Positions 1-7,119 of a stretch of 59,837 nucleotides of DNA are shown here, piece by piece. Position 1 is the stretch's first letter, and each line of letters starts with the position of its first letter. Source of the DNA: a virus; the IMG/VR virus record IMGVR_UViG_3300035071_000150, positions 1-59,837 of that record, one strand, 5' to 3'. Under the pieces are notes generated by a model. It did not search any database, was not told the DNA's origin, and was given only the letters and a program-made list of their open reading frames with translations. Position numbers and translations under genes: made by a program.

Positions 1-342
1 TCACGGCGGCGGTCGCGGACTCATGATGATTAGGCCTGGCAGCCCGCTCGCGTCTCGCACAGGGCGTTTCTCCGGCGGGAAGTGGCCGCCAGGGTCGTTA
101 ATCCAAACGCGGGCAATCCCGACTCGCTCCGCATAAGCGAGCGCTTGAAGAAGGGCGTCGGCGGCCGACAACGGTCGCGGAAAAGCCTCGGGATCGGGCG
201 TCGCGCCGAATGTGCTGACGCTGACCGTGGCAAGAACCGGCGTTTCGGCGTCCGGGTCATAGCGCACATGCACCTCAACCACGGGCCCGAACGGCAAGGC
301 GCTGCGATGCTCGACGATTCGCGGTATGAGGAAACACCCCAC
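1..342 (-). CDS. Hypothetical protein, 113 aa
   Basis: An intact frame whose TGA stop is the first three bases of the window. It encodes a soluble alpha/beta-type protein without signal peptide or membrane segment, and I recognise no family. It is transcribed away from the plus-strand gene at 326, and the two 5' ends overlap by 17 bases, so one of the two start choices may be too long. It may be the last phage gene or a flanking host gene. The sequence does not decide this. Confidence 0.5.
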   Translation of the reverse strand: MGCFLIPRIVEHRSALPFGPVVEVHVRYDPDAETPVLATVSVSTFGATPDPEAFPRPLSAADALLQALAYAERVGIARVWINDPGGHFPPEKRPVRDASGLPGLIIMSPRPPP

Positions 343-1069
343 AGGCCGCCGTTGGTTCGATTGCCCGTCGTTTCTTCGAATTTCTGCTTACCGAGTGCTG
401 ACCGGAGCCCGGCATTTACTGAGGCGTCTCTCAAGCCTCGCGTCTATGTGTTTGAAATCCCTGGCTCCCCGAGTAGGTTTGAAACAACGCTTTAAAAGCG
501 CGGCGGACACGGAAGGTGCGGGATCGTCAAGCCCCATTGAGCGCAAACGGCCTTCTTCAGCGGTCCCCGCACCTTTCGATGCGGAGCCGCCCCTGACGGA
601 GCGGGAGATTCTTGCTATTGACCTCATTGACCCGTTCCGGGCTCCAGCGGGGTTCCCCGATGTTGCTCATTGTCGGCTGGCGCTTTCGAGGCTTGGACGA
701 TGGCCACTTGATGGATCCTCGATCAGAGAACTCCGCGCATGGTTGCGCGGCGTCCCTATGTCGGATCCAGAGCGCGTCCGATCGCGGGATGGCGTCATCT
801 ATTTTGTGGGATACGACAACTACGTCAAAATCGGGTTTTCAACGAACCCAAAAACGCGAGTTGATGACCTCCAAACTGGAGCGCCGAAGCCGCTCAAGAC
901 CTATCTGATTTTGAAGGGAACGCTTGAGGATGAGCGCCGCCACCACGAGATGTTTGCGGCGCATCGGCTTAACGGTGAGTGGTTCCGCTACTCTGACGAG
1001 ATCAAGAAATTCGTGTGGGACAATCGGCCCCGCTCTCCGAGTCGGCCGCCTCGTCGCCTCTCGGTGTAA
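326..1069 (+). CDS. T5orf172/GIY-YIG-type nuclease domain protein
   Basis: The C-terminal third (about residues 150-235) has the layout of the T5orf172 branch of the GIY-YIG nuclease superfamily: VIYFVGYD strand, KIGFSTNP, conserved Arg, LQTGAP, a Glu-His helix and a GEWF motif near the end. Members occur in phages as nucleases or as DNA-binding parts of larger proteins; the target is unknown. The N-terminal half is Arg-rich and low in recognisable structure. No clear ribosome-binding site precedes any of the ATGs at 326, 446 or 759, so the start is uncertain. The domain itself lies wholly after the ATG at 759. Confidence 0.6.
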   Translation: MRKHPTGRRWFDCPSFLRISAYRVLTGARHLLRRLSSLASMCLKSLAPRVGLKQRFKSAADTEGAGSSSPIERKRPSSAVPAPFDAEPPLTEREILAIDLIDPFRAPAGFPDVAHCRLALSRLGRWPLDGSSIRELRAWLRGVPMSDPERVRSRDGVIYFVGYDNYVKIGFSTNPKTRVDDLQTGAPKPLKTYLILKGTLEDERRHHEMFAAHRLNGEWFRYSDEIKKFVWDNRPRSPSRPPRRLSV

Positions 1070-1079
1070 ACGAGTTTAC
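1066..1079. promoter_or_regulatory. Inverted repeat after GIY-YIG gene
   Basis: GTAAAC-GA-GTTTAC is a perfect 6-base inverted repeat that begins at the stop codon of the upstream gene. The next 130 bases up to the gene at 1212 are non-coding. The repeat could be an operator or part of a weak terminator. There is no T-run after it, so an operator is somewhat more likely. I could not identify a convincing promoter here. Confidence 0.3.
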
Positions 1080-1211
1080 CATACACAAAGCTCGTTTAAA
1101 ATCAGGCAAGAACGCTACGTTTGGAACAGGAACATACCGGCGACATCCGCACATTAAAGCACCAAGCGCGCACCAACATGGCCAAGACTCAACCAACTAG
1201 GAGGACTGAAA

Positions 1212-1556
1212 ATGGCTTACGAAAATATGAAAGCTGGGCTTGGTGCAAGCTTTCAAGGAATGGCGTGCCAGAACGAAGCATCCGCCCAAAAGCGCAACAC
1301 CATCGAAGACCAGATGCGGAATTTGAACGAGCTAGTTCAACGCATTGACCGCATTAAGGCGAACGTGCGCGGCGTTTCGGACATTATCTGCGGAGTATCT
1401 AGCACGCCTCCAGAAGGCAAGATGGAAAATGCGGCAGTCGCGCCGGGGCATATCCTCTATCGGCTTTCCGACACGATCAAGGACGGCATGATGGTGGTTG
1501 ATGGGATCGACCGGGAGCTTGCGCACATTCGTTCCGCGCTCTCTGACGACGCCTAA
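1212..1556 (+). CDS. Hypothetical protein, 114 aa, helical
   Basis: The start is set by a perfect AGGAGG ribosome-binding site at 1199-1204. The product is mostly helical, with a central run of heptad-like Leu/Ile positions (LNELVQRIDRIKANV), so it may oligomerise by a coiled coil. No catalytic motif or membrane segment is visible. It opens the plus-strand operon that runs to 4804. Phages carry many such small proteins that bind single partners, but no partner can be named here. Confidence 0.7.
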   Translation: MAYENMKAGLGASFQGMACQNEASAQKRNTIEDQMRNLNELVQRIDRIKANVRGVSDIICGVSSTPPEGKMENAAVAPGHILYRLSDTIKDGMMVVDGIDRELAHIRSALSDDA

Positions 1557-1587
1557 CCGCCCCAACCCGTCCACCACACCAAGGAAC

Positions 1588-1824
1588 ATGTCCATGACTA
1601 ATCCCGCGACACAGCGACCCGCGCCTTTGGCGGTTGGGGAATGGCATTGCTACATCTGCCCTAAATGCGGCGCCGGCATTACCGCGGAAGGCGACAGCAA
1701 AACTTGCATCGCCGTCCAGCGCGACGGAGCAACTTGCGGAGCGACCCTCAGCAAAAGCGCTCCAACCCTGATTGAAGCTTTAGCGAAGAACAGACGCCAT
1801 GTCGCCATTAAAGGAGATTGTTGA
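1588..1824 (+). CDS. Small zinc-ribbon protein, 78 aa
   Basis: An AAGGA site lies just before ATG 1588; the frame is open further upstream, but that part overlaps the preceding gene. The protein has CYICPKCG (three Cys in a tight knuckle) and two later Cys (CIAV, TCGA), a typical zinc-ribbon arrangement. It probably binds zinc and may contact nucleic acid or protein. The stop codon overlaps the ATG of the next, interrupted, gene (TGATG-type coupling). Confidence 0.65.
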   Translation: MSMTNPATQRPAPLAVGEWHCYICPKCGAGITAEGDSKTCIAVQRDGATCGATLSKSAPTLIEALAKNRRHVAIKGDC

Positions 1825-2045
1825 TGCGGAATCCTAACAAGGTGAAAGTGGAAGGGCTATCCGCTTGTTGATGTTGCGAGGGCACGGGAAAAGCCTTCAA
1901 CGCGATCGACGCCGAGTGGTCGTGTTGCCTGTATTGTAATGGTTCCGGCCAAAAACGCGAGGCCACCGTTGCCGAACGACAAGAGACCGCTCTCGCCGCT
2001 CTTGGCGTCAAGCCGGAACCGCGCCCCGCCGACGATCAACCATAG
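1824..2045 (+). pseudogene. DnaJ-type zinc-finger gene broken by in-frame TGA
   Basis: ATG 1824 follows a GGAG site and is coupled to the previous stop. The frame reads 15 codons to a TGA at 1869-1871, then continues open for 57 codons to TAG 2043-2045. The two halves join to a protein with paired knuckles, C-C-C-E-GTG and CCLYCNGSG, the pattern of the DnaJ cysteine-rich zinc-finger domain. There is no alternative ATG, GTG or TTG after the TGA that would keep the first knuckle. Either this is a point-mutated gene or the TGA is read through. The next gene but one carries a J domain, so the pair may have been functionally linked. Confidence 0.6.
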
Positions 2046-2053
2046 GAAATGGG

Positions 2054-2284
2054 ATGATGGATGTCGAATCTGTCGAGAAGCTCGCAACCGCCGTGTGGCA
2101 AGTTCTCGACGACATGGGTAAGGATGGACAGTCGTGCTGCTTGGGCGCCAAGGCGCAACTCCGCGTGGCGTTCGAACCGTTCATGCAAGCTGGGATTAGC
2201 GCCGACCCGAGTTTAGCTGATGGCTGGCCACCAGACTACACATTTGAGGAAGCAGCCGCGCTGTTGAAGGAGATTGAAAGATGA
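2054..2284 (+). CDS. Hypothetical protein, 76 aa
   Basis: A short acidic, helical protein (pattern VEKLATAVWQVLDDM near the N-terminus) without recognised domain. AGGAAATGGG precedes the start at good distance. It overlaps the following J-domain gene by ATGA, which suggests translational coupling. The function is unknown. Confidence 0.65.
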   Translation: MMDVESVEKLATAVWQVLDDMGKDGQSCCLGAKAQLRVAFEPFMQAGISADPSLADGWPPDYTFEEAAALLKEIER

Positions 2285-2874
2285 CCGCAGCCTACCCGCT
2301 CGCTTGGCCAGAAGGTTGGCCCCGCACGTCTTGGGACAGGCGCCAGAATGGCTCGCGGTTCCAGACGACCTTTGATCGCGCTCGGCGGGAATTGCTTGCC
2401 GAGTTGCAACGGCTCGGCGCCCGCAACGTCGTCATTTCCTCGTGGCTCCCCTTGCGCGCCGATGGAGCCCCGCGCGCCGATGCCGCCAGGAGGGTTATAG
2501 AAGACCCTGGCGTCGCCGTCTATTTCACCCGCGGGGATCGGCAGATCGTCATGGCGCGGGACGCCTATACGAGCATTCACGACAACCTCCGCTCGATTGG
2601 CTTGGCCGTCCAGCATTTGCGCGGGTTGGAGCGTCACGGCGGCGCGGCGATGATGGACCGGGCGTTCTCTGGGTTCGCGGCGCTTGAGGCGCCAAAGCGC
2701 GAGCGCCATTGGTCCGAGGTTCTTGGGGTCGACCTAGATAGCGAGGATTGGATGATCGACGCCGCCTATCGACACCGCGCGAAGACGGCGCATCCTGACG
2801 CGGGCGGCTCGGTTGAGTTGATGGCCGAACTGAACGCCGCGCGCGAGCAAGCGATGAAGGGATTGAACCGATGA
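2281..2874 (+). CDS. J-domain protein
   Basis: Residues 143-195 form a C-terminal J domain: WSEVLGVDLDS, a helix with AYRHRAKTAHPDAGG containing the HPD triplet (171-173) needed to stimulate DnaK ATPase, and a last helix ELNAAREQAM. The first 140 residues are unique and carry a DnaK-independent part of unknown role. It probably recruits the host DnaK chaperone, as many phages do for replication or assembly. Placement at the C-terminus is unlike classical DnaJ. It lies downstream of the interrupted DnaJ-type zinc-finger gene at 1824. Confidence 0.8.
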   Translation: MTAAYPLAWPEGWPRTSWDRRQNGSRFQTTFDRARRELLAELQRLGARNVVISSWLPLRADGAPRADAARRVIEDPGVAVYFTRGDRQIVMARDAYTSIHDNLRSIGLAVQHLRGLERHGGAAMMDRAFSGFAALEAPKRERHWSEVLGVDLDSEDWMIDAAYRHRAKTAHPDAGGSVELMAELNAAREQAMKGLNR

Positions 2875-3581
2875 CCGATGAACAAACGAAAGACGCCGAG
2901 GCGATCGCGGCGCTTGATGCGTTCTATGCCCCATCGGAAACGCACAAGGGCAGGCCGCTTCTTGTTAAATTCATGCGCAAGGCGATCGACGCCGCATCCG
3001 CATTCCGCCGCGCGCAACCCGCATCCGGGCTCGCCGATGACGCGAGGAAGATCGCGGAGGTGTTGAAGGTCTATTCAGAGAATTATTGTGAGGGCTGGTG
3101 CGGCCATGGTGGAAACTTTGACGATTGTGGAGGGTGCAATGCCCGCGCCGCTCTTCCCCTCGCCGAATCCCTGCCGGGGAAGATCGCGGCGCTGGAGGGG
3201 GCTGCATTCCCTCCCGATATGTTCGATCCGGCGAAGCGCGCCAAGGAGTCCTACAAGGATTTGTGGGAAGCCGCGACAGAACTAGCCGCCGAAGATCACA
3301 AGGAGCATTGTCGGCTGATGCGCGAAATCGAATCCCAACTCGCCGAGCGCGACGCTGTGACGACCGGCTTCCAATTAGGGTTAGAGGCTATCGCTGGCGG
3401 GGATGGCGACGCACAGGAAATCGCGCGGCAAACGCTCGACAACCCGCTGGCTGTTGGCGCCGCCCTCTCCCCGCCCATCGCCGCCAAGCAAGACGAGCCG
3501 ACAGATCACGAAGCGGCCGGGGCCATGCTCTATCGCGGTCACCATGAGGCGCGGACGAATAATGGAGGCGACGATGAGTGA
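2871..3581 (+). CDS. Hypothetical protein, 236 aa, with Cys cluster
   Basis: Starts by ATGA overlap with the J-domain gene. A central segment around residues 68-90 contains YCEGWCGHGG and DDCGGCNAR, a four-Cys cluster that could hold zinc. A helical, charged region follows (AATELAAEDHKEHCRLMREI). It resembles composite phage proteins that are passengers of early operons. No enzyme motif is seen. It overlaps the next gene by eight bases. Confidence 0.65.
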   Translation: MTDEQTKDAEAIAALDAFYAPSETHKGRPLLVKFMRKAIDAASAFRRAQPASGLADDARKIAEVLKVYSENYCEGWCGHGGNFDDCGGCNARAALPLAESLPGKIAALEGAAFPPDMFDPAKRAKESYKDLWEAATELAAEDHKEHCRLMREIESQLAERDAVTTGFQLGLEAIAGGDGDAQEIARQTLDNPLAVGAALSPPIAAKQDEPTDHEAAGAMLYRGHHEARTNNGGDDE

Positions 3582-3825
3582 CCAGTCGCCACACGAGAGG
3601 CTTGCCGAATTGGAGAGAGAGACTGCACGGCTGCGACGAGTGATCGCCTACCGCTCGTGCGCCGAGGGCCATACATGGGTCTGTGAAGGTGGTGCTAATG
3701 CGGGATGCGGTGATGATTGCGCATGCTCTGTTCCCGTCTATCGATGCAGCGTGTGCGAGGTCTACGATTACGGAGATAACCAAGAAGCCTTTGACATTCT
3801 AGCATCATGCAAGGAACAACGCTAA
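3574..3825 (+). CDS. Cysteine-rich small protein, 83 aa
   Basis: ATG 3574 overlaps the preceding stop region and is the first in-frame ATG that gives a compact protein. It has a helical N-terminus (HERLAELERETARLRRVIA) and a Cys-rich C-terminal half (CGDDCACSVPVYRCSVCEVY) that fits a zinc-binding fold. Unknown role. Confidence 0.65.
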   Translation: MSDQSPHERLAELERETARLRRVIAYRSCAEGHTWVCEGGANAGCGDDCACSVPVYRCSVCEVYDYGDNQEAFDILASCKEQR

Positions 3826-4283
3826 TGACCGCTGACACGAAACCCGTACTCGACAGGCTGCGCGACAGGCTGCGCGACAGCCTGATTTACGAAGGAAAGA
3901 TCGAAGAAGACTATATGCGCGGCCTAGAAGATGCGGTAGCGGCCGCGCTCGCCGCGCTCGCGCGTCCCCAGCCGGTCGCGGTGGAATCGGGTGAGCCGAG
4001 CGACGCGGAACTTGTCTCGAAGATCGCTGTCGTTCTAGCGCATCAAATGGGCTACACAGGCAACAATTACGATGGCCCGTTTGGGAATCGTGCCCGGCAA
4101 ATTCTAGCCGTCGTCGACCTCGCGCCCCGCGAAGCGGCGGCATATGCGCGTGGGATCGAGGATGCGGCGAAGGTCATTGACAGAGAAACGGGCATGGCGA
4201 TTTCTCCTCAAGCTGCGGCGTGGCTCATTCGCGACATGCTCCCCAAAGAGCCCGCGACCGAGAAACCCAATGCTGACCGATGA
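3825..4283 (+). CDS. Hypothetical protein, 152 aa
   Basis: I place the start at ATG 3825, nine bases after AAGGA, although the frame is open from 3807. The N-terminus contains a repeated DRLRDRLRDSL segment encoded by the tandem repeat at 3852. It is mostly helical with an Ala-rich stretch (VAAALAALA). It has the look of a modular small phage protein made of shared pieces. No function can be assigned. It overlaps the next gene by 14 bases. Confidence 0.6.
   Translation: MTADTKPVLDRLRDRLRDSLIYEGKIEEDYMRGLEDAVAAALAALARPQPVAVESGEPSDAELVSKIAVVLAHQMGYTGNNYDGPFGNRARQILAVVDLAPREAAAYARGIEDAAKVIDRETGMAISPQAAAWLIRDMLPKEPATEKPNADR
3852..3884 (+). repeat. Tandem 12-bp repeat inside a gene
   Basis: The unit GACAGGCTGCGC occurs twice in a row, followed by a partial third copy with one change. 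It stays in frame and encodes repeated D-R-L-R, so copy-number changes would not shift the reading frame. Probably slippage-derived. Confidence 0.7.
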
Positions 4284-4503
4284 GCAAATCTTAAAGAAAC
4301 TCGACGCAGAGCGCCAAGACACGATTTGTGAGAGATGCGGCCGCCCCGTTGATCGACTTACCGTTCATCGAGACGAGGAGCGCATGTCGTGGGTAACGAC
4401 AATATTTTGCCACGGGGAGAAAGAGATAGCAAATAGCGGCCGCGCATTTGCTAATTCCAGGAAGCCCGCGACCAAGGATGCGCGGGAGAAGGAGGAAGGG
4501 TGA
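4270..4503 (+). CDS. Small protein with CxxC, 77 aa
   Basis: ATG 4270 lies within the end of the previous gene. It starts MLTDEQILKKLDAE, continues with ICERCGRPVDRL (one CxxC) and a later FCHG. A single zinc knuckle is plausible. The tail is Lys/Glu-rich. Its stop overlaps the ATG of the next small gene (TGATG). Confidence 0.6.
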   Translation: MLTDEQILKKLDAERQDTICERCGRPVDRLTVHRDEERMSWVTTIFCHGEKEIANSGRAFANSRKPATKDAREKEEG

Positions 4504-4628
4504 TGGAAGGATGGACAGTATTCGGCGCTCTTTGCGTTGGCTATGGCATAGGTTTTTGGACTGGCCATATTTTCGGGCAAAGCGCGGGAATCAAATGGTG
4601 CATGGATCACGAGAATGAGGAAGAGTGA
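4503..4628 (+). CDS. Very small membrane protein, 41 aa
   Basis: ATG 4503 is coupled to the upstream stop by TGATG, and its own stop is coupled to the ATG at 4628. Residues 4-27 form one hydrophobic Gly-rich segment (TVFGALCVGYGIGFW) followed by an acidic tail, typical of a single-span inner-membrane peptide. Role unknown. Confidence 0.55.
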   Translation: MEGWTVFGALCVGYGIGFWTGHIFGQSAGIKWCMDHENEEE

Positions 4629-4804
4629 TGGGGCTGGTATTGAAAATATCTGACCATAAGCGACGGAAACGCAAGCAGCGCCACGAACGTATGTTATCGT
4701 GGGCATACTCGCTTTACCAGCGCGACCCGAAGGCATTTGAGCGTCTGATCCGCGAATTGCACGCCAAGCATAAGAAGGTCGAATCGGTCACTGACGCCTC
4801 GTGA
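4628..4804 (+). CDS. Small basic protein, 58 aa
   Basis: Coupled to the previous gene by TGATG. The N-terminal half is very basic (HKRRKRKQRHER), the rest is helical (FERLIRELHAKHKK). It may bind nucleic acid. It is the last gene of this plus-strand run and faces the end of the lysis operon, whose last stop is at 4820. The 15 bases between show no convincing terminator. Confidence 0.6.
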   Translation: MGLVLKISDHKRRKRKQRHERMLSWAYSLYQRDPKAFERLIRELHAKHKKVESVTDAS

Positions 4805-4819
4805 TTTTCTCCCAATTCA

Positions 4820-5080
4820 TCACGGGCCGGCGTCGTCACTTTCCGATAGGCGAATCCTTCGATCCCGAAGGAACCGATGGACGCTAAACGCTATCTGAAT
4901 AAGCACCCAAAGCAAGCTCGCCGTTTGCAGGATGATCGGCAAATTGCTTGTGTAATCGTTCAAGAGCGTGGACGTTATGAGTCCGAGCGTGGCGGCGACG
5001 GCGCCTACTCTTTCGGTCGTCGTATCGAGGAAGCACTGGCCAAACGCGGCCAGCGTGCTGTGACATTCGGTCGTCGGCAT
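4820..5080 (-). CDS. Holin-like membrane protein, 86 aa
   Basis: Two hydrophobic segments (about residues 25-41, AVAATLGLITSTLL, and 48-65, LPIILQTASLLWVLIQIAF) separated by a short polar turn, then a strongly charged C-terminus (RFLRDRRIRLSESDD). This is the layout of a class II holin, which would make holes in the inner membrane for the endolysin at 8340. The frame is open much further upstream, but ATG 5080 gives the compact form and follows GGGA. It is the last gene of the operon. Confidence 0.6.
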   Translation of the reverse strand: MPTTECHSTLAAFGQCFLDTTTERVGAVAATLGLITSTLLNDYTSNLPIILQTASLLWVLIQIAFSVHRFLRDRRIRLSESDDAGP

Positions 5081-5106
5081 TCCCGCGCTCCCGCCCTGTG
5101 TTGGAT

Positions 5107-5412
5107 TTAAGCCTTGGGGGCGTTCGAAGCGGAGCCGTAATTCGCCGCGATGCGATCCGCGAGCCAGCGAACCGGCGACCACGGCGAGCCCGGAGCGGCC
5201 TGCGGGATGCGGGTCAAGGCGTGCGCGAAATAGAATAGCGCCGCGACGAACGGGGCCGATGCGGCATAGGCGGCGGTAGCGGCGTTCCACGCGGCGACAA
5301 TGGCCACCCATGCGGTTTGCCATGCGGTCAGCGCGGATTGCGCCTGTGCGATGCTGGGGATGACGACGGGGGCGGCGGTAACGGCATCCGAGACGAGAGT
5401 GATCATGGTCAT
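5107..5412 (-). CDS. Membrane-associated protein, possible second holin
   Basis: AAGGAA stands directly before the first ATG (5412) and at a better distance from the second, in-frame ATG (5406), so translation may start at either, a dual-start arrangement known from holin genes. Residues 28-66 are hydrophobic and Ala/Trp-rich (AWVAIVAAWNAATAAY, FVAALFYFAHAL) and could form two spans. The tail is polar. Neighbours are a holin-like gene and a cell-wall hydrolase-like gene, so a lysis role is reasonable but unproven. Confidence 0.5.
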   Translation of the reverse strand: MTMITLVSDAVTAAPVVIPSIAQAQSALTAWQTAWVAIVAAWNAATAAYAASAPFVAALFYFAHALTRIPQAAPGSPWSPVRWLADRIAANYGSASNAPKA

Positions 5413-5927
5413 TTCCTTGTTTGCATGGGATGAACAATCGCGGCGGGATGCGCCGAAAGCATCAGGAGAAGATCGCGCGGGGTGATTTCATGGGCAGGCT
5501 CGGAAAGCCTGTATTTGAACGTCCGGCTCTCGCGAAGCGACAACGCTACGAGCATGGAGCAGATCATCCCACCGGGACGGCGCCAATTTAGATGCAGCGC
5601 CTCGCCATAGATCGCGTCCCAATCGTATGGACGGCCGACGCGGCTTCGCAAATACGCTTCCCACCGCTTGAGATCGTCCGGTGGCATCAGCACGTCGACG
5701 AAGATTTGGCTCGTCGAGGTGGTGTCGTAATCACCTGGAACATTGCGGACGCCATCGCTGAGCGCGGCGATGATCGACCCGTCCTGCAGGATGCATTCAG
5801 CGTGGCTGACCTGTCCCATGGTCCGCCATCGAATCAATCGCCCGAACAGGCTGTCGTCTTGCGTGGTGAATCGGATGCGGGCATATCCCGGCTGGGGGCA
5901 CGGAACGGGGAGGGGCGGGCTGGTCAA
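5409..5927 (-). CDS. Permuted papain-fold NlpC/P60-like hydrolase
   Basis: The start is TTG 5927, seven bases after AAGGAG. The protein (172 aa) has the YiiX/YebB-like circularly permuted NlpC/P60 layout: a His in SHAECILQDG (about residues 41-50) and a Cys in GGMICSMLVA (about 118-127) as the likely catalytic pair, with RPYDWDAIYG between. Such enzymes cut amide or ester bonds in cell-wall peptides or lipids. It has no signal peptide. In this place it may act as an auxiliary lysis enzyme or modify a substrate inside the cell. Confidence 0.6.
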   Translation of the reverse strand: MTSPPLPVPCPQPGYARIRFTTQDDSLFGRLIRWRTMGQVSHAECILQDGSIIAALSDGVRNVPGDYDTTSTSQIFVDVLMPPDDLKRWEAYLRSRVGRPYDWDAIYGEALHLNWRRPGGMICSMLVALSLRESRTFKYRLSEPAHEITPRDLLLMLSAHPAAIVHPMQTRK

Positions 5928-6045
5928 TCACCTTCTCCTTGAAAATTTCGAGGACGAAATTGAGCAGCACCGGGGCGACGGCTTGAGCCATCGGGGAAGC
6001 GGATAACCCCCCGGCGATTAATCCGACAACCGCGATGCTGCTCAT
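5797..6045 (-). CDS. Small hydrophobic protein, 82 aa, overlapping next gene
   Basis: ATG 6045 starts a frame whose first 45 residues are hydrophobic and coherent (VVGLIAGGLSASPMAQAVA, then VLLNFVLEIFKEK). The rest overlaps the NlpC/P60-like gene by 131 bases in another frame and looks like shadow coding. The N-terminal part carries the ribosome-binding site of the downstream gene. I think a membrane-associated peptide is made, but its true C-terminus adds little. Confidence 0.4.
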   Translation of the reverse strand: MSSIAVVGLIAGGLSASPMAQAVAPVLLNFVLEIFKEKVIDQPAPPRSVPPAGICPHPIHHARRQPVRAIDSMADHGTGQPR

Positions 6046-6059
6046 GATTTTAGCCCCAA

Positions 6060-6425
6060 TCAGCCGGCGACGATGGCCCAGCCCTGCGCGACATAGAGCG
6101 GCGCGACGGTCGGGTTCGCCTGATACCAGGAGACCGTCATCGTCTTGGCGACGGCGTTGAGGCCGGCGGTGGTCGAAGCCGGAGGGGTCGTCGTGGCGCC
6201 GGCCACCGGGCCGCCAGTGACGGGATGGATCAGGTTGGTGATGCCGAGCGGGTCAAGCGCTTTCAACACGTCGGGATGCTGCAACGAGGCGAGAACCGCG
6301 CTGCCCGCCGCGCCGATCGCGACGTTCTGGACGACCTGTCCGACGATAGCCGAGGCGGTCGTGGACGAATTGGCTCCAATCAAGGAGCCGATGCCGCTCG
6401 TGAGAGCGGAAACAACGTCAACCAT
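6060..6425 (-). CDS. Hypothetical protein, 121 aa, Ala/Thr-rich
   Basis: GGAG lies seven bases before ATG 6425. The product starts with a low-complexity, weakly hydrophobic stretch (SALTSGIGSLIGANSS, VVQNVAIGAAGSAVLASL) and ends with TVSWYQANPTVAPLYVAQG. No known domain. The position among small lysis and accessory genes suggests an envelope-related role, as an inference only. Confidence 0.55.
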   Translation of the reverse strand: MVDVVSALTSGIGSLIGANSSTTASAIVGQVVQNVAIGAAGSAVLASLQHPDVLKALDPLGITNLIHPVTGGPVAGATTTPPASTTAGLNAVAKTMTVSWYQANPTVAPLYVAQGWAIVAG

Positions 6426-6520
6426 TCATGTTCTCCAGTGATTGCCCGAACCGGGAGATGCGCCGCCAGTTCGGGCCTTCTGCGGCGCGCGATACCGCCG
6501 GCTTGCGCGGGCGGAATGGG

Positions 6521-6751
6521 TTACGCCGTGGGCGCGGGCGCGGCCGGAATCGCGGTCGGGACGATCCCCTTATAGGCGGAGATTTGCGCCGCGATGGTCG
6601 TGCGCTGGCCCGCGATGGTATCCTGCAAATCAGCCAGCGCGGCGTCATCCGCCTGCAAGGCGGCGAGCGTCGTGGTGGCGGTTTGCGTGTAGCCGGCGAC
6701 CGTCGAAGTTACTTCCGCCTTCAGGGCGGCTACGTCGTCTGTGAATGCCAT
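6521..6751 (-). CDS. Small coiled-coil protein, 76 aa
   Basis: ATG 6751 follows GGAG at nine bases. An Ala/Thr-rich helix runs through the first 60 residues (VAALKAEVTSTV, TLAALQADDAALADL) and the C-terminus is Pro/Ala-rich. Likely a short coiled coil that oligomerises. No family recognised. Confidence 0.55.
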   Translation of the reverse strand: MAFTDDVAALKAEVTSTVAGYTQTATTTLAALQADDAALADLQDTIAGQRTTIAAQISAYKGIVPTAIPAAPAPTA

Positions 6752-6791
6752 GTGATTTTCTCCAGTTGTGAGCCCGATGGCGATGGGTGAA

Positions 6792-7079
6792 TTATTCGAC
6801 GACAGCCCAATCTTCGGACAGCATGTCGGATTGCGAAGCGAGCCAGCCCATGAGGATCGCGCCATCGGCTGTCTTCATGGTGATAGCCGGGAGGACAACC
6901 GCTCCGCCGCCGTTCTCCTTGGCGTAAATGGCGTTGTTTTCGGACCAGAACTGATCCCACTTGATGACGCGGCCGTCCAATGGGCCGCTCAAAGACAACC
7001 ACATGCCTTTGCCGTTCCAACCGGCGCGGGCCACGCGCTTGCCGTCTTTCAACGCCCGGATTGCGTCTCCGAAGTCCAT
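6792..7079 (-). CDS. Tad2-like protein (DUF2829, Thoeris anti-defence family)
   Basis: A 95-aa protein with the DUF2829 signature: MDFGDAIRALKDGKRVARAG at the start, GWNGKGMWLSL, and the closing SEDWAVVE. In characterised members (Tad2) this fold forms a tetramer that binds and hides the cyclic ADP-ribose signal made by Thoeris ThsB, so the ThsA effector is not triggered. Many DUF2829 proteins are untested. GGAG precedes the start. The window has a second member at 49835, in the early operon. This copy sits in the lysis-proximal accessory operon. Confidence 0.75.
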   Translation of the reverse strand: MDFGDAIRALKDGKRVARAGWNGKGMWLSLSGPLDGRVIKWDQFWSENNAIYAKENGGGAVVLPAITMKTADGAILMGWLASQSDMLSEDWAVVE

Positions 7080-7119
7080 CACATATTCTCCATTTTGCCG
7101 CGAACCGCGCGGCGCGGAT

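Noticed and set aside
3852-3884. CRISPR-like repeat
   Set aside because: Units are 12 bases, directly adjacent, in frame within a gene and without spacers; no CRISPR array is seen anywhere in the window.
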